A stretch of DNA of 64,000 nucleotides, from positions 372,001 through 436,000 of the forward strand of contig JAQQWL010000002.1 in NCBI GenBank assembly GCA_038363925.1. Reading direction: 5' to 3'. Of the stretch, positions 12,401 to 23,941 are shown piece after piece. The DNA comes from Apiospora phragmitis. Taxonomy: Eukaryota; Ascomycota; Sordariomycetes; Amphisphaeriales; Apiosporaceae. The notes beneath the pieces were generated by a model that was not told the origin of the DNA, made no database searches, and saw only the letters and a program-made list of their open reading frames with translations. A program made the position numbers and the translations under genes. Positions within the stretch are counted from its first letter, which is position 1. Each line of letters begins with the position of its first letter.

Positions 12401-14556
12401 TGGAATTAAATGTCCGCAGCACGGATTGATTTTCCTACGACGGACAGAGTAGCAGCCCAGCCTGCAAGCTTCTGCCCAGCTGAACTGAAGTGAACTGTCA
12501 GCACTACCGGAAATGCCTCCCGTTATGATCAGGTGGTGGCGCTCCTTCGAGTCGTCGTGTCCGTTGGATGCAATAATACACTGTGTGTGGGCATTCGGGA
12601 CATTTTCGAAAGGGTCTCAGTGTTTATGGTCTGTGTCAAGCGGCAGACCCTTTTCTGTCACAGCAACAGCAACCACGTCAACCATAAGCTCATAAGCACA
12701 GGGCTCACACCTTCGGAGCCAGTGGCAATGCACTATTCGAAGTTTCCGATTGCTACGACAACTTCATTCCAGATGACGGCAAAACCTCTTTGCGCCTTTC
12801 TCGTAGGATCGCGCTATCAACGTAGCGCCAGACAGCCTGCATTAGTGAGCAAAGGCCGGCCGGTCTCAGCGGCTGATCCCGTCGTAATTATTTTTCTTTT
12901 CGCCCGATGATACAAAACGACTTCGAGCGCGTCATCTCGCCGCACCAGAGCAGCATTAATCTAACGTGTCAAGTAGTCAGACAGGAAGATTTGGGAGTCT
13001 CGGTAGAAAGCGGAATGCTGATAAGAGAGACGGCTGGGATGAATGAGACTTGACGCAGATTGGTGCGACAAAACAACCAATGGTGAAGTTATCATGTAAC
13101 ATGGCTGAGCGGCCCCCTTTGGTCAGTCGTAATTGGAACTATGCTCGCCTATTCACTCGGCTTTGACTTCCCCAGTTCCCAGTCCCGTCACACGACTCCG
13201 AGACGGGGGGCTTCTTCAACATCAAATCCGCATGCCGGCTAAATGGGGGATCCGGCGCTTCCTCCAGTCCCCAGTCGGGGCAATGCGGGAGGGCTTACGG
13301 TCGCTCTCATTCGGCGCCGTCCACCGAATGAGAGCTGTGCCGGCGGCTCCCACCTTTCCCCGCGGCCCCCACAGGGCAAATGGGATGGTGTCGTCTGCGT
13401 GTGTGCTGTCTATCTGCCCTCATGCAGCATATCGCATATGGGAACTATGGAACTGTGGAACTGTGGAACTGTGGAACTGCGTGAGAAATAACGCAGTCAC
13501 TCGGGCTTCCGGGCGTTTACGTGCAGCATCTGATCTGATTGCAGACGGGGCATAATGCCTCCTCCCCTTCCTCCTCCACTACTGCGTACCCTCCCCAAAG
13601 CTTTTGCAGGGCGTTCCGTCTCGGGCTGTAACGCTGTTTGGGCACCCACTTATGCATCTTGATACCCGAAAAGGAAATTCTGAGGATATATATGGCGGCA
13701 GAGGGTGCATTGCAGCTCTATCAACTCGTCCTACGTGTCAAATCCTCTGACCATGCATACATATCTGCACGTTCGTCATTGGTCTCTGGTCAGCTGGCTG
13801 TCTCGGATGCTAGTCTCTCCAGCATCGGCAAGTCTTGATGCTTTCTACCTAGGTCGTCAAGCAAACGGTTTGACGATGCAGCGACTTGACCGTACTGTCG
13901 TCAAACTGGCTTTGGTTTAGTCTCCGTAATTTACGGTCTTTCGTCATGGCGAGCGATTGGCTTGCTTTTTTGCAGTCGGCCGACTTTCTGACTGGTTGAA
14001 GAGGATGCCCCTAATTGGCTGTTGGGGCCGTGAAGATGAATCGGAGAACTCGAAAGATTGCTGAGGCCCCGACTCGCCCAGAGACAGCACAAGATTCGCC
14101 TTCTACATACCATCCACTGGAGAGTACATCGTATCTGGCCCGGTCAGGTGTGTCCGCGTGGGGAGCTGCAAGCTTCCAAGACTCTCTCTAAGGCGTCATA
14201 TCAGGTGGCTCCCTACGGATATTATCGGCCGTGTCAAAGTCAACAAGACATACAACTGCACTGAACTTCCTTTTCAATACAAGACGTTGATTATCGTCGG
14301 TTTGTAGCCCCCGAAATCTGTTCTAAGAAAACCGACAAGGTGTAATAAATTGTAGGTAGGAAACGGGGTAAAGGGGGCTGCTGTGTCCAATTACCGCTAG
14401 GTGACAGTACCAAGTTGTTACAGGACAACATCATTAGAAGGAAATATGAAATGGCGGGAACTGTTGGAGTTGAGTCCAGTTCTAATCTAGCTTCTTTGTG
14501 TGCACTACCACTTAGTCGTTTATTATATGGTTATATTATCATGATCGCAAGGGGGG
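9409..14556. other. 5.1-kb gene-poor interval
   Basis: No ORF here has a recognisable domain, signal peptide or consistent splice structure. The left part should carry the promoter and leader of the coiled-coil gene. It contains short tandem repeats, including a CTGGTGC-type repeat near 10960, an 8-bp repeat near 13441 and a long C run near 12225. A non-coding RNA could be present but cannot be shown from sequence alone. Confidence 0.5.
13441..13480. repeat. 8-bp tandem repeat, five units (GGAACTGT)
   Basis: Five head-to-tail copies; the first and last units each differ from the middle ones by one base. Minisatellite-like, in the gene-poor interval. Confidence 0.9.
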
Positions 14557-16980
14557 CTAACGGCGAGAATTCGCTTCCCGGGCGTTTTCCAGGATGGGCC
14601 CTTCTAGACCCATTTGCGCTTGATCCACATCTTCCGCCTCAGATGTGCGCTGTGGTTCGCCCGGGGCGTGGTCGGTATCCATGTCTTGCACAGTAATATT
14701 CTCCGATGCTTCTGCAGAAGCTTGATCGCTTCCCACCGTTTCAGTATGGCTGTCGGCTTCTGGCTTGACTTCTTCTTCTTCTTCGACGACGACGAGTTCA
14801 CGATTAAGCCTCGGGTATTCGAGATCAGAGATGTCAAGATCAGCCAGCCGATCCTCCGGGCGCGTGACGGGAGTGATATCGGTGCAGCCGCTCCATTTCC
14901 CGCACCCAAGCTCGTCCTGCCCGAGACGATGGAGCTGCAGAGCGCCATTAGTCCTCCATTCCAGGTATTGGTATTGTCGGTACTTTGCCCGCCTGTGCAG
15001 GCAGCACATAATGGGGTCTAGCGCAAACGACATCAATATGATCAGGGCTCCTAATATGTAGGTGAACAGAAGCCCGAACATGCTGAACGAGGCGTATCCA
15101 GCCTGGCGAATTTTCTGCTTGCCTGTTAGCACACTGAATAAAGGCCCTTGATTTCTTTATTCTCATATAGCCACGTGCGAAGATGAGATGGGAGTATGAA
15201 TTCGACGTACCTGGTTTTGGCAGAAATGGCGTTGATACTCATTGGAAGGTGGGTCAACCAAGCGTTGCAGGTTGGCATCCGTATTGTTGTGCCCTACAGC
15301 TACATCGACATAGCCGGCCTGGTGTAAGGCGAGTGTGGTATTCCACCACTTAGTGACACCAAGCTGCCATTGGTTTTTGGAGAGACCCAGTTGAACACCA
15401 CTAGTCAGCAGTGTCTGAGATGCCAATGCCTTGGCACCAAATACCCCAGAAGGTTCGGGATACCGGCCCCGCTTAGAGTGTCCAGTCCTGCAGCCCAGTC
15501 GAGCCTACTTCCGGGCTCAGTGTCGAAGGGAGGCGCTCCTGGTGAGTTGAAATTATCCGCCGACAGATTGAAGAGGGGATAGGCGCCAGCCGTAGCGTCC
15601 AGCCAACCTGTGAGTGGTCCACATCCTTTCGGAATCCCATATTCTGAATTGCACCACTGGAACTGCTGCTTACAACCTAGCGGAGAGGCTGCCTCAGTGG
15701 TGGTATATGCATTGCCGTACGTGGCGGAATGAAGGGTTTTTTCTGTCCCATAGGGAGACGTTGCCCTATACCAGGCATCATCGGACTCCTGAGCAAACGT
15801 TACCCCGTTGCCTGATAGGAATACGAGTATAATATCGCCGTCTGGGGTCTCAATAGTATGGTCGGGAACGAAATCGCTAAAGGTCTCGGACAATGAGCCA
15901 TTAAACGACATCGCCATACTGGACCTATGTATGAGGCCGTTAGCTACAGGGAAGTACTACCAGCAGATGTCGATGGTTATGCGTATCATAGGTATACTGG
16001 AAAAAAGATCTGAAATGACACATACTGTACTCGGAAGTTTGTTCCTTGGACCACATGCTCTGTCTGCGCGTACTGAGATTGCACATCTTGCACCGATATT
16101 GTGTAGTTAAACAACGTCTCGCCTGGCCCATATCTTCTTCCGTAATTGTACCCGATAAAGGTCCTGTTGTTGTAGATATGGCTGGACGTGTAGCCATCGG
16201 TTTTCAATGGCGCACAGGATAGTACCATCCTCCAAAGAAATCTTCGGTCTTGCGGAGCATTGAGACCCATATGGTCGTTGCTGTCAATGTATCCCGTATC
16301 TAGTCGTAGGTTTTTCGTATTTCGCGACAGACATCTGACGCAAACGGGCATCCGGCATTGCCATCAGACGTTTCAGTAGGGAGGCTCTGGACAACAAATC
16401 TATTGCAATCAAACACATTGGCGCCTTGATGTGCGTAGTATTGTTGTACGTAATTAGCTGCATCATCCATCTTGTTGGCTATCCATGTATTATGCGCAAT
16501 GGTTCCGGTAAAATTGGCATCGTCTGTACTAGGCGGAGAAAATATGCTGCAATTTTCCCCGTTGATCAGGACCTCATCACCAGCAACAGACGAGATCTGA
16601 GAGGAATACCCGCCAGTCAATGTAAAACCCACAATGAACAAGATACCGAAGATGAGTAGGGGCAACAGGCGGACAAGCGTTTTTGCCTGCAACCGGCGCC
16701 ATACCCACAGGAGAACGAGGAGGGAAAAGGTGCCAGCGTCGGCGCTGGAGGAGTTCCCAAGCACAACCTGTCGTTGGTGATAAATAGTGCCCTGAGCACC
16801 TCTCTTTGAACTGCAGGTGTGAAAGGCGAAACAGAGCATCTTCCAAAGTCGGGAGGCCACGGAGGGGATGAAAGTAGCGGTGAATGCAATCAGAATATTG
16901 CCACTACTCTGGGTTGTGGTCAATGTCGCACCCATGATCGCCGAGCCCCTGGACCAGTTGGTCCAGACACCCAGGTAAAT
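14557..16980 (-). pseudogene. Pezizomycotina multi-pass membrane protein with two frame breaks
   Basis: A lineage-restricted, functionally uncharacterised family. The upstream end reads YLGVWTNWSRGSAIMGATLT, characteristic of these proteins, followed by predicted membrane segments (LLVLLWVWRR, LLPLLIFGILFIVGFTLTGG), an extracytoplasmic Cys-containing domain (GCPFASDVC, LRLDTGYIDS, LNAPQDRR) and a late membrane segment. Introns at 16025-15925 (101 nt, GCTAAC branch) and 15210-15115 (96 nt) join frames cleanly. Two further frame changes cannot be introns: one at an A5 run (about 16312-16316) and one at a GGGG run near 15465, each in the one-base-missing sense. The tail is acidic (VVVEEEEEVKPE). 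A first exon upstream of 16980 was not found. Probably an intact gene with sequence errors; otherwise a recent pseudogene. Confidence 0.75.
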
Positions 16981-16989
16981 TTGACCATC

Positions 16990-17603
16990 TCTAATTATCC
17001 ATTATGCGTTGACAGCGAGGTAAAAAGACAAGTTGAATGCGGGCAATCTGCTAATCGTAATTGTGTAGGTAGGTGAAGCAAAAGGAGATTCTAGCTGCGA
17101 AGAACATGTTTGATTTTCTCAAGTGAATTTATATAAATTTCTGTGTTCTGAGAGGGAAATCAGACTTCAAGGTGTGGTCACAAAACCGCCCCCAACAAAT
17201 ATGCGTGTAAGCAATTGCAGGTTTTCAGCTTGTTGGAGCTTGTACTACAACGATCAACTGCCGAGGGAAGAACGACGAGGCTCGGGTAAAAATTGTTATA
17301 TCTGGTGCAACGTAAGAACTGAGACAACGTGTAGAGTTCCATCAGGCTGTGGTTGCACGACACCCACTTCCGTAAACGAGACAGAGTCCTATTCTAAAAA
17401 TACACTACACAGCGCTGCTGACTGATAGAAGTATTGATCATAGCCTTATGCAAGGAACCTAGCTTATCCTGTGGTAATACAGCTTGCGCCTGGTTGTTAT
17501 CTCCTTTGGGGTCTACATAAAAAGCCCCCATTGACGTATGGTCACATCGCTCAGATATAACATGATTTCTAGAGCCACGCCTCGAGTCCCAGCGTCTTCC
17601 AAT
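16990..17603. other. Intergenic region
   Basis: Between the 5' end of the membrane-protein gene and the 3' end of the F-box gene, both on the minus strand. A missing first exon of the membrane-protein gene would be here. Confidence 0.4.
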
Positions 17604-18848
17604 CTAGAGTGTTGCAGCTCCTCCCCCAGAATTAATGCTGTGCCAAACATAGGCGTACTTGAATTTGGCCCAGACCCCCAACCTCCTGCACTGCCCCATC
17701 AGACCGATAGCCTGCAGCCTCTCCTCGCTCCAGAACGCGAACCCGAGCTCCACATCCCGCTCGAAGTCCCGCCAATTCAGGTACCAAGCCAGATGGAGCT
17801 TGGCCCGGACGCCCAGCGACCTCTCGGCCAGCTTCTTGTCGCCCCGAGCCTCGTGGTGCGGGAGCGGCCACCACTCGGCGCGCGACACCTGCAGGCTCCC
17901 CGGCACCTCGTCGGGCCAGTGGCACCCATGCGCCACCTCCATGTACTCGCCGAGGCTGTCGATCTCCTCCTTCTCGATGCAACGGGGGTAGGCTATGTCG
18001 TGCTCCATGAACAGAGACAGCAGCTGGGTCTGGTCGGAGTTCCGCAAACGCTCGACGTCTTCGGCGGGCCAGGTGGGGAGGAGGGAGGCTCGGGCCGCTT
18101 TCCGCAAATCGTACACGAACTGCAGGCGCCAAAAGGCTCTGGTCATGCGCTGCTCCTCGACCCACGAAGGCGGTCCGCCGTCCCGCATCACGACAGGTCG
18201 ACCTGGGACTTCGTCCAAGCCCTCAGCATCGAGGTGAATTGTTCCGGCTCGACGACCCCTCGCGAAGGCCTTCCTCCCTATTGCAGGACAGGATGGGCGG
18301 ATGGATTCGAACCGGGCCAGGTAGAACTTCAAGCAGTCCAAAGATAGCCAGTTCAGCCTTCTATGAGTCGCTACCAGACTGCGGAGCACTCCTGGGGGTG
18401 TGTCTCTGGGAAGACTCTCTGGCATGTAGTATCCGGGAGTGGCCCGGCCCCGACGGGTGGTTGCTCTCCACCAGAAAGGATCGATGACCTTTACGCAGAA
18501 GTCGGACAGGCTGTGGACGGGGAATTTGGATGAGCGGATGGCAGCCATCATGTAAAACATGACTCGAACGTAGGCACACGTGATACCCGACTCCACTGGG
18601 TGGGGGCCATGGTGAATTTCGTCAGTCCGAGCCGGATGTCTGTGGTAGCTCACGACGATTTTGTAGTCGCAGGCAAGGATGGTTTCCGTGATCTCGACTG
18701 CGTACACGGCAAAGACGCCGTAAACTTTAGGTGATGCATGAAGGACACTGTCGAGAGACGTCAGATCTGGTAGGCCTTTGAGAATGTTCAGATGGACCTC
18801 GACCGGCAGCGTTTCGAACAGGCAGCGTCTGCTCTGAGGGTCTGCCAT
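17604..18848 (-). CDS. F-box domain protein
   Basis: Open single-exon frame. The start at 18848 (MADPQSRRCLFETLP) is preferred over the longer ORF start because the F-box begins directly after it. The F-box (LFETLPVEVHLNILKGLPDL, then LDSVLHASPKVYGVF) is followed by about 350 residues without repeats I recognise, rich in Trp and Arg, and a Gly/Ala end. Fungal F-box proteins of this layout act as substrate adaptors of SCF ubiquitin ligases; the substrate is unknown. Undamaged frame. Confidence 0.75.
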   Translation of the reverse strand: MADPQSRRCLFETLPVEVHLNILKGLPDLTSLDSVLHASPKVYGVFAVYAVEITETILACDYKIVVSYHRHPARTDEIHHGPHPVESGITCAYVRVMFYMMAAIRSSKFPVHSLSDFCVKVIDPFWWRATTRRGRATPGYYMPESLPRDTPPGVLRSLVATHRRLNWLSLDCLKFYLARFESIRPSCPAIGRKAFARGRRAGTIHLDAEGLDEVPGRPVVMRDGGPPSWVEEQRMTRAFWRLQFVYDLRKAARASLLPTWPAEDVERLRNSDQTQLLSLFMEHDIAYPRCIEKEEIDSLGEYMEVAHGCHWPDEVPGSLQVSRAEWWPLPHHEARGDKKLAERSLGVRAKLHLAWYLNWRDFERDVELGFAFWSEERLQAIGLMGQCRRLGVWAKFKYAYVWHSINSGGGAATL

Positions 18849-20089
18849 AACTGTGTTTACTGGCTGTCGGTGCGATCTCCCCGAGGAAACAAGAAGAATA
18901 TGAGCTGGGTTTGGTTCTCTTGGGCTAGGTGGGTCGGGATTGAACCCACTCCAAGGCAAAGCTGACGGTGGGTTGTGGCTTCCGCGGTGAGCTAGGAAAC
19001 CACACCCGACAGGCTCTGCTTAAGGAAGGAAGTAGCAGATTGGTAAAGTAAGCCGCTGCACAGCAACGGCGGCCTTGATCTACGTCATATGGGTTCCCGT
19101 TTTACAAGCCGGATGTCGATAAGAGAGCAAGGAGCCCTCAAGCTGGTAGCAGGATCTTCGTTCCACGACGCACCGTCTGCCATCAGCCAGCGGGTCTGTA
19201 AAGAGACACGTATGAAGGCAGGCTGTAGCTGCAGATCAGAGGAATCTAAACAGATGCCTCGCATTATGAAATGAATTCGCGTTCAATCTCGTCGGGACTC
19301 GGAAGAAACCATTGGCTTCTTATTTAGATGGCGTGCGTGTGCCACATGTACAGGTATGCGGTCAGTAGGTGATGAGTGGTGGCATCGCTCACCGAAGTTT
19401 GCATACTTCATCCTATCATGGATGTGAGCTACGGAGGCCGGTGGCCCTGTAGAACCACTAGCCAGGCTGGCTCGGGGTCTTAATCTGGTAGTTTAAAGTC
19501 GGCTGTCCGCTCTTCGGCTCCGATCCGGGTTGACGTCGAAACCTTGGATCACAGGAAGTTCACCTACCGGCTGCCGTCGTACCTAGCAACCACTGTCCAC
19601 TTACCAGTCAGTATCGGTCCTCTAGATCAGTAGAAAAGCCGCATGTACTGCAGATAGATCAGTAAAAGTATTATGCAAGCACCAATTAGAAAACAGAACG
19701 CCCTGATCGATTTAATTCTTTTCCGGTGCACGCCCGTATGCGCCCCACTCTGTCAACACCCCCCCCACAATTCACCTCTGGACTGATTGTTTTCCTAAAT
19801 CATTACAAAAGGTTCGACACACAGATCAATCCGTGATTGTAGTATCCATCATATCAGTAATGCCCTCTCTTACTGATTGCTACCAGCTCCGGAGGCCTAC
19901 AAATGCACCTCTTCCCTCCAAGGTCGTTTCTGCATTTCCCCCCCTCTTCATTGTCGCACCAGCTCCATCTATCACCCACTGCTATATAGTAACAGAAAAA
20001 AACATTGTTCATCACCAGAAGCTGCCTTGGATACCAAGAGAGTTCTCTTCTTCTCCTCACATTTTCATCCATCATCATCCAGAATCAAC
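18849..20089. other. Intergenic region and leader of tandem paralog 1
   Basis: No gene recognised. The last 200 bases are C/T- and CA-rich, with a TATATAG stretch near 19983, and lead into the first tandem paralog. The other two paralogs have similar pyrimidine-rich leaders. Confidence 0.45.
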
Positions 20090-20885
20090 ATGAAGATTCT
20101 TCTCAACCACTACAATTGTCTAATTTCGACAAGTCCACCCAGTACCCCAACACTGGGGCTGCATCTCAGAAAAACGACTGGTCCGAGGATGAGTCCAAGT
20201 CGCAAGTACTTGGAGTTCAACTCCACACGCGCCCGTCGAGCAAGAGGGCGAGGACAATAAGCAGCCCATGCCGAACAACCGCGTGGCCAACTGCCGTCAC
20301 ACCTCTGCCGCCGTCAAGCAGGAAGAGACGGATGACGACACCAATCCCTCCCAGATTAGTGGTTTTAGTAGACAAATCCAGGCTTCCACCCCGGTCGGGC
20401 AAGAGCACCACAACAGCAAGAAACCCGTCTCATCCAGGAAGCGCGCCTTCGGGGAGTACGACTGGGCCGGCAACCTGAGAGCCGCCCAGGAGGCTGCCGA
20501 GCGTGCTGGAATCATGGAGCTCCCCATTCACGACGTGAGCTGGGGCTTTGCGGGCGGAAGAGTCACCGGGGTTTACGATCTGAGCATGTATGACAATCAA
20601 AAGCACTTCGTCAGCTATGACGGATCCGACTTGCTAGCCTGTGTCCCTTATCTCGTCATGAAGGATACCGTCCTCCTCAAGCTTGCCAAGCTGCACATCG
20701 GCTGCCTGAGCAACAGTGCGCACCCGGACGATGTCGAGCTCCAACAGAACTGGCACAAGATGGAGGGCTCTGATGAGGGCAGCTGGGCGATTTATATTCA
20801 CCCCAAGGCAGACTCCAGTCCAGTATCAAGAGAGTCAAGGGAAACTAGCTGCGCAGCACTTGCTGGGTGCTTGTATCACCATTAA
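20090..20885 (+). CDS. Tandem psi-K-x-E family, copy 1 (uncharacterised)
   Basis: First of three same-strand paralogs. The ATG at 20090 has the same local context (TCAACATG) as the starts of the other two copies. The conserved C-terminal domain begins at EYDWAGNLR and includes GIMELP, FVSYDGSDLLACV, LAKLHIG and HPDDVEL. The N-terminal half is hydrophilic with a VKQE motif and a lysine/arginine patch before the YDW motif. The frame changes once just after the ATG and again near a CCC run at about 20232, each in the one-base-missing sense. The end is also doubtful: another frame closes at about 20853 with a basic IKRVKGN tail like that of copy 2. A nuclear protein is plausible from composition. 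No known domain recognised. Confidence 0.65.
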
Positions 20886-21780
20886 TTTTGGTAAGTACGG
20901 CCATCTGTTGAACAAACTAATGAACTCCATGTCGCTGCTAACAGGAAAATCGCAGCGTCACGTTGCTAAAGTTTGCTGAATGCAATCATTTGGCCAGTTG
21001 ATACACAGCAATCCTTAGGGAGAGATCGGGGTAGGACTGGACTGTTGGTACACACCAACCACCTTGCAGGGATGGATACGAGAAGGCAGAGGTTGTTGAG
21101 CATATGTATAGGAGCAGATACGAGGGCGGGATCCTGTGAGCCGCAGTATGCTATAATGAATTGAGCTTCACTTATAAACACCCACACGCTATTTGTTTCC
21201 CAGTGCAATGTGCGTGTAAAATCTTAACTGTTTTCCATCTCTTGTAACATAGCTGATCTAGAATATGCCATAAGACCAATAATTATCAAGTAACATGTGA
21301 TCAAAAGATGTTTTCTGATTGGTGGACGTGTCTGCTAGTAAGTCAATCGAAGTAACCACCCGGCACAGCAACAAGCGATAAGCAACAATCACCTTCGACG
21401 TACAACAATAGACCTCTGCAGCAGCTTTTACAGTAACCTCTACAATAGCCTCTGGAGCAATAATCACAATCACTAGACCGCATTTACTGATCCTGACTCT
21501 CCGGAAGGGTATAAATTCATACCTTTCCCCAGCTTCATTCCAACTTTCTCTCCCTCTCCATCTCAACCAACATCACCTCTGAACACATAAATACACCCAC
21601 CATCAGACCAAACTTCATTCTCTTCAGTGTCATCCATCCATACCTTCAGATTTTTGCTCCTTGCTGAACATCCTGAATCCTACCAAAAAGAAAAGAAAAA
21701 AGAAAAAACCAACGAGAGTCATCACACTTCATTTGCCCATTCACCAGCAAATCTTCTTCTCACAACACTCGATCAAGATG
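20886..21780. other. Spacer between tandem paralogs 1 and 2
   Basis: Contains a TATAAAT element near 21509 and a long CA/CT-rich leader up to the ATG of copy 2. No other gene seen. Confidence 0.5.
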
Positions 21781-22406
21781 CCTCGCTACAAGCGTTTCAC
21801 TCTCGCCTCTGAGATCAAGAAGGAAGACATCAAGGAGGAGCATGCCAGCCACTCCAACATCAAACAAGAGACCGTCGTCAAGCAAGAGGCGGCCATCAAG
21901 CAAGAGAACCTGAAGCCAGAACCTCAACAGGCTCAGCCCAGGTTCGCCGCCAGCGCCGTGCGTCCTACCCCGGCTACGACTGGGACTTTGCCCGCCGCAC
22001 TGCGAACGAAAAGGCGCGGAGTGAAGGAATTGCCGAGCTCCCGGTCTCCCGAGTTGGCCGCGTGATGCAAGACGGAAAGCTCACCAGCCTGTTCGATACC
22101 AACCTCTACGGCAAAAGAGAATTCATTGCATATGACGGCTTTGATGTGTTGGCATGTGTCCAAGACTCGTTCTTGCTCGATGCGGTCATCTACGACCTCG
22201 CGAAGCTCCATATCGGAACGAAGGCTGAGAGCAACCATCCCGGCGACGTCGACCTTGTCGTCCAGTCCGAGATTATGGAAGACGACGAAGGCTCCTTCAG
22301 CGGCTGGGCCATCTTCATTCAGCCAGAGGTCGTTCCCGGCAAGAAGAGAAAGTCGACCGAGACCCAGAAGCAGGGGAAACAGGTGAAGAGACGTGCTTAC
22401 AACTGA
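21781..22406 (+). CDS. Tandem psi-K-x-E family, copy 2 (uncharacterised)
   Basis: Starts MPRYKRFTLASE. Within the next 45 residues it carries six SUMO-consensus-like motifs: IKKE, IKEE, IKQE, VKQE, IKQE and LKPE. The conserved domain follows in another frame: YDWDFARR, GIAELP, GRVMQDGKL, FIAYDGFDVLACV, LAKLHIG, HPGDVDL and a GWAIFIQPE end. It closes with a basic tail (GKKRK, VKRRAYN). The frame break lies near a CCC run at about 21938, in the one-base-missing sense, and one extra base would give a continuous protein of about 208 residues. Paralogous to its neighbours, so a recent tandem duplication. Function unknown; the basic patches and psi-K-x-E array suggest a nuclear, possibly sumoylated protein. 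Confidence 0.7.
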
Positions 22407-23273
22407 GCGTCGATACATCATCAACGCCTACAAGAACACTCGAGTATGATTCCACTTTGGCCACTACTTGCGGGATTTTGTTGCATTTTGGGATATCACT
22501 CGAGAGGAAGAGAGGAACTATTGTAGGATATGCTGTAGGATACGAGGGAAGGTGATGCACAAATTGGCACGCCCAAATGCACATGGCTATGCATCACAAT
22601 TCTGGGAGCACCCGGCGCCCTTCTTGATGGACAGAGAGAAGCGCAGTCGAGAAACAGGAATACAGGAGGAACCATGAGAATTGGATCATCAAAACAGCTG
22701 GTCTTGTAATATCTGAGATGCGCCAGCGAATATGAACGGCCTGTTTTCTACACAACGCACAGACAACTTGAATTCCGTCGTTCCGGTGATATGCTCAGTG
22801 TTCTAGTACGTTATTCTGGCCACGACAACGTGAAGGCAAGGTAAATATCATATGAAAGTGAAAATCCAGTAGCAATTGAATGGAAGGTCTCTACCTACTT
22901 CTTAGCGTAAGGCCCTTCAACGTTCCTTGCTCTACATAGGTAACAGTGAGATACAAGCTGGTACAACGAAGTAGAGACAGTTAAATAAGTAGGGTGTCCG
23001 TTTTGACATAAACCCAGTTGTCTAAAACACACACCTGCACCCACACAACCTCTTCCTCTAAAAATCCGTCAGGTCTCCTCTCCCTCTTCCTGCACATCGC
23101 CAACTACCATCATCTTCCCTCCAACACCAAGCTACTTTCTCGTCGTTGTTTCTACGCAGGATCCAACAGGCATTGTCAATAGCCGAATTCCATCATCAAT
23201 TGACCTCAAAACCAAGCTTCCCACACCCATCGACATCAGAAAGTGTAACCGATTCGCTGTCCAACCTGTCAAG
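22407..23273. other. Spacer between tandem paralogs 2 and 3
   Basis: No gene recognised. Ends in a C/T- and CA-rich leader before the ATG of copy 3. Confidence 0.5.
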
Positions 23274-23941
23274 ATGTCGGATCACCAGATCAAGCAAGAG
23301 ACCATGAATGATCAGCCAAAGCAAGAGGCTGTCGATAACCAAGAGCCAGAGGCATCATCAAGTGTGAAGATGACGGCCAAAAGGATCAATCCCTGGACGC
23401 TGTCGCCGAGTTCAACGGCAACCAGTCTGCTGTCAAGGCTGAGAGCACCACTATCAAGACCGATGAGCAGGACAGCAAGAAGCGCAAGCGATCCCAGAGC
23501 TCCGTCGATCACGTCAAGTACGACTGGAAGGACGCCATCTTTGATCACAAAAACGATGTTCGCCGTCTCGGTATCGTGGAGCTCCCCACCAACCAAGTCG
23601 GCCGCGTAATGCAGAGTGGTAGGCTGGTGGGTCTTTATCACATCGAGTCCAGCTTCGAGGACGACTCACTTCAGTTCAACCGCCAGAAGAACTTCATCAT
23701 GTTCGACGGGCTCGAGGTACTAGCGCGTGTCACTAATCTCAACATGAAATGGGCCATCTACAGACTCGCTCGCGTACACATCGGCCGCCACTGCAAGTGG
23801 CCCAGCCGTGAAATCCTGGCCAATCAGTGGAACGACGAGGGAATTCACTGCGATACACACCGTATTGGAGGCGGCGGATGGGCTTTTCACTGGCGCCCCG
23901 CAGCCTATCTACTCGAGCCGAAGGTCTCAGCCTCCTACTAA
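23274..23941 (+). CDS. Tandem psi-K-x-E family, copy 3 (uncharacterised)
   Basis: Starts MSDHQIKQETMND. The psi-K-x-E motifs here are IKQE, VKAE and an IKTD variant, followed by a bipartite basic stretch (SKKRKRSQ) and the conserved domain: KYDWKDAIF, GIVELP, GRVMQSGRL, FIMFDGLEVLARV, LARVHIG and a GGGWAFHW end. It is the most diverged copy: ACV is replaced by ARV, the HP-DV motif is lost, and an insertion follows GLYHIE. The frame changes once near 23370, again in the one-base-missing sense; a single extra base gives about 222 residues. Confidence 0.7.

Noticed and set aside
13133..13555. 140-residue plus-strand ORF
   Set aside because: Part of it is the translated 8-bp tandem repeat; no recognisable protein features.
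18930..18965. tRNA-like T-loop (GGGTTCAATCCC on the minus strand)
   Set aside because: The stem does not pair properly and no acceptor or anticodon arm can be folded around it.
20090..20260. Separate short gene MKILLNHYNC...
   Set aside because: It is the first frame of tandem paralog 1 before a frame change; the adjacent frame has the more protein-like composition.
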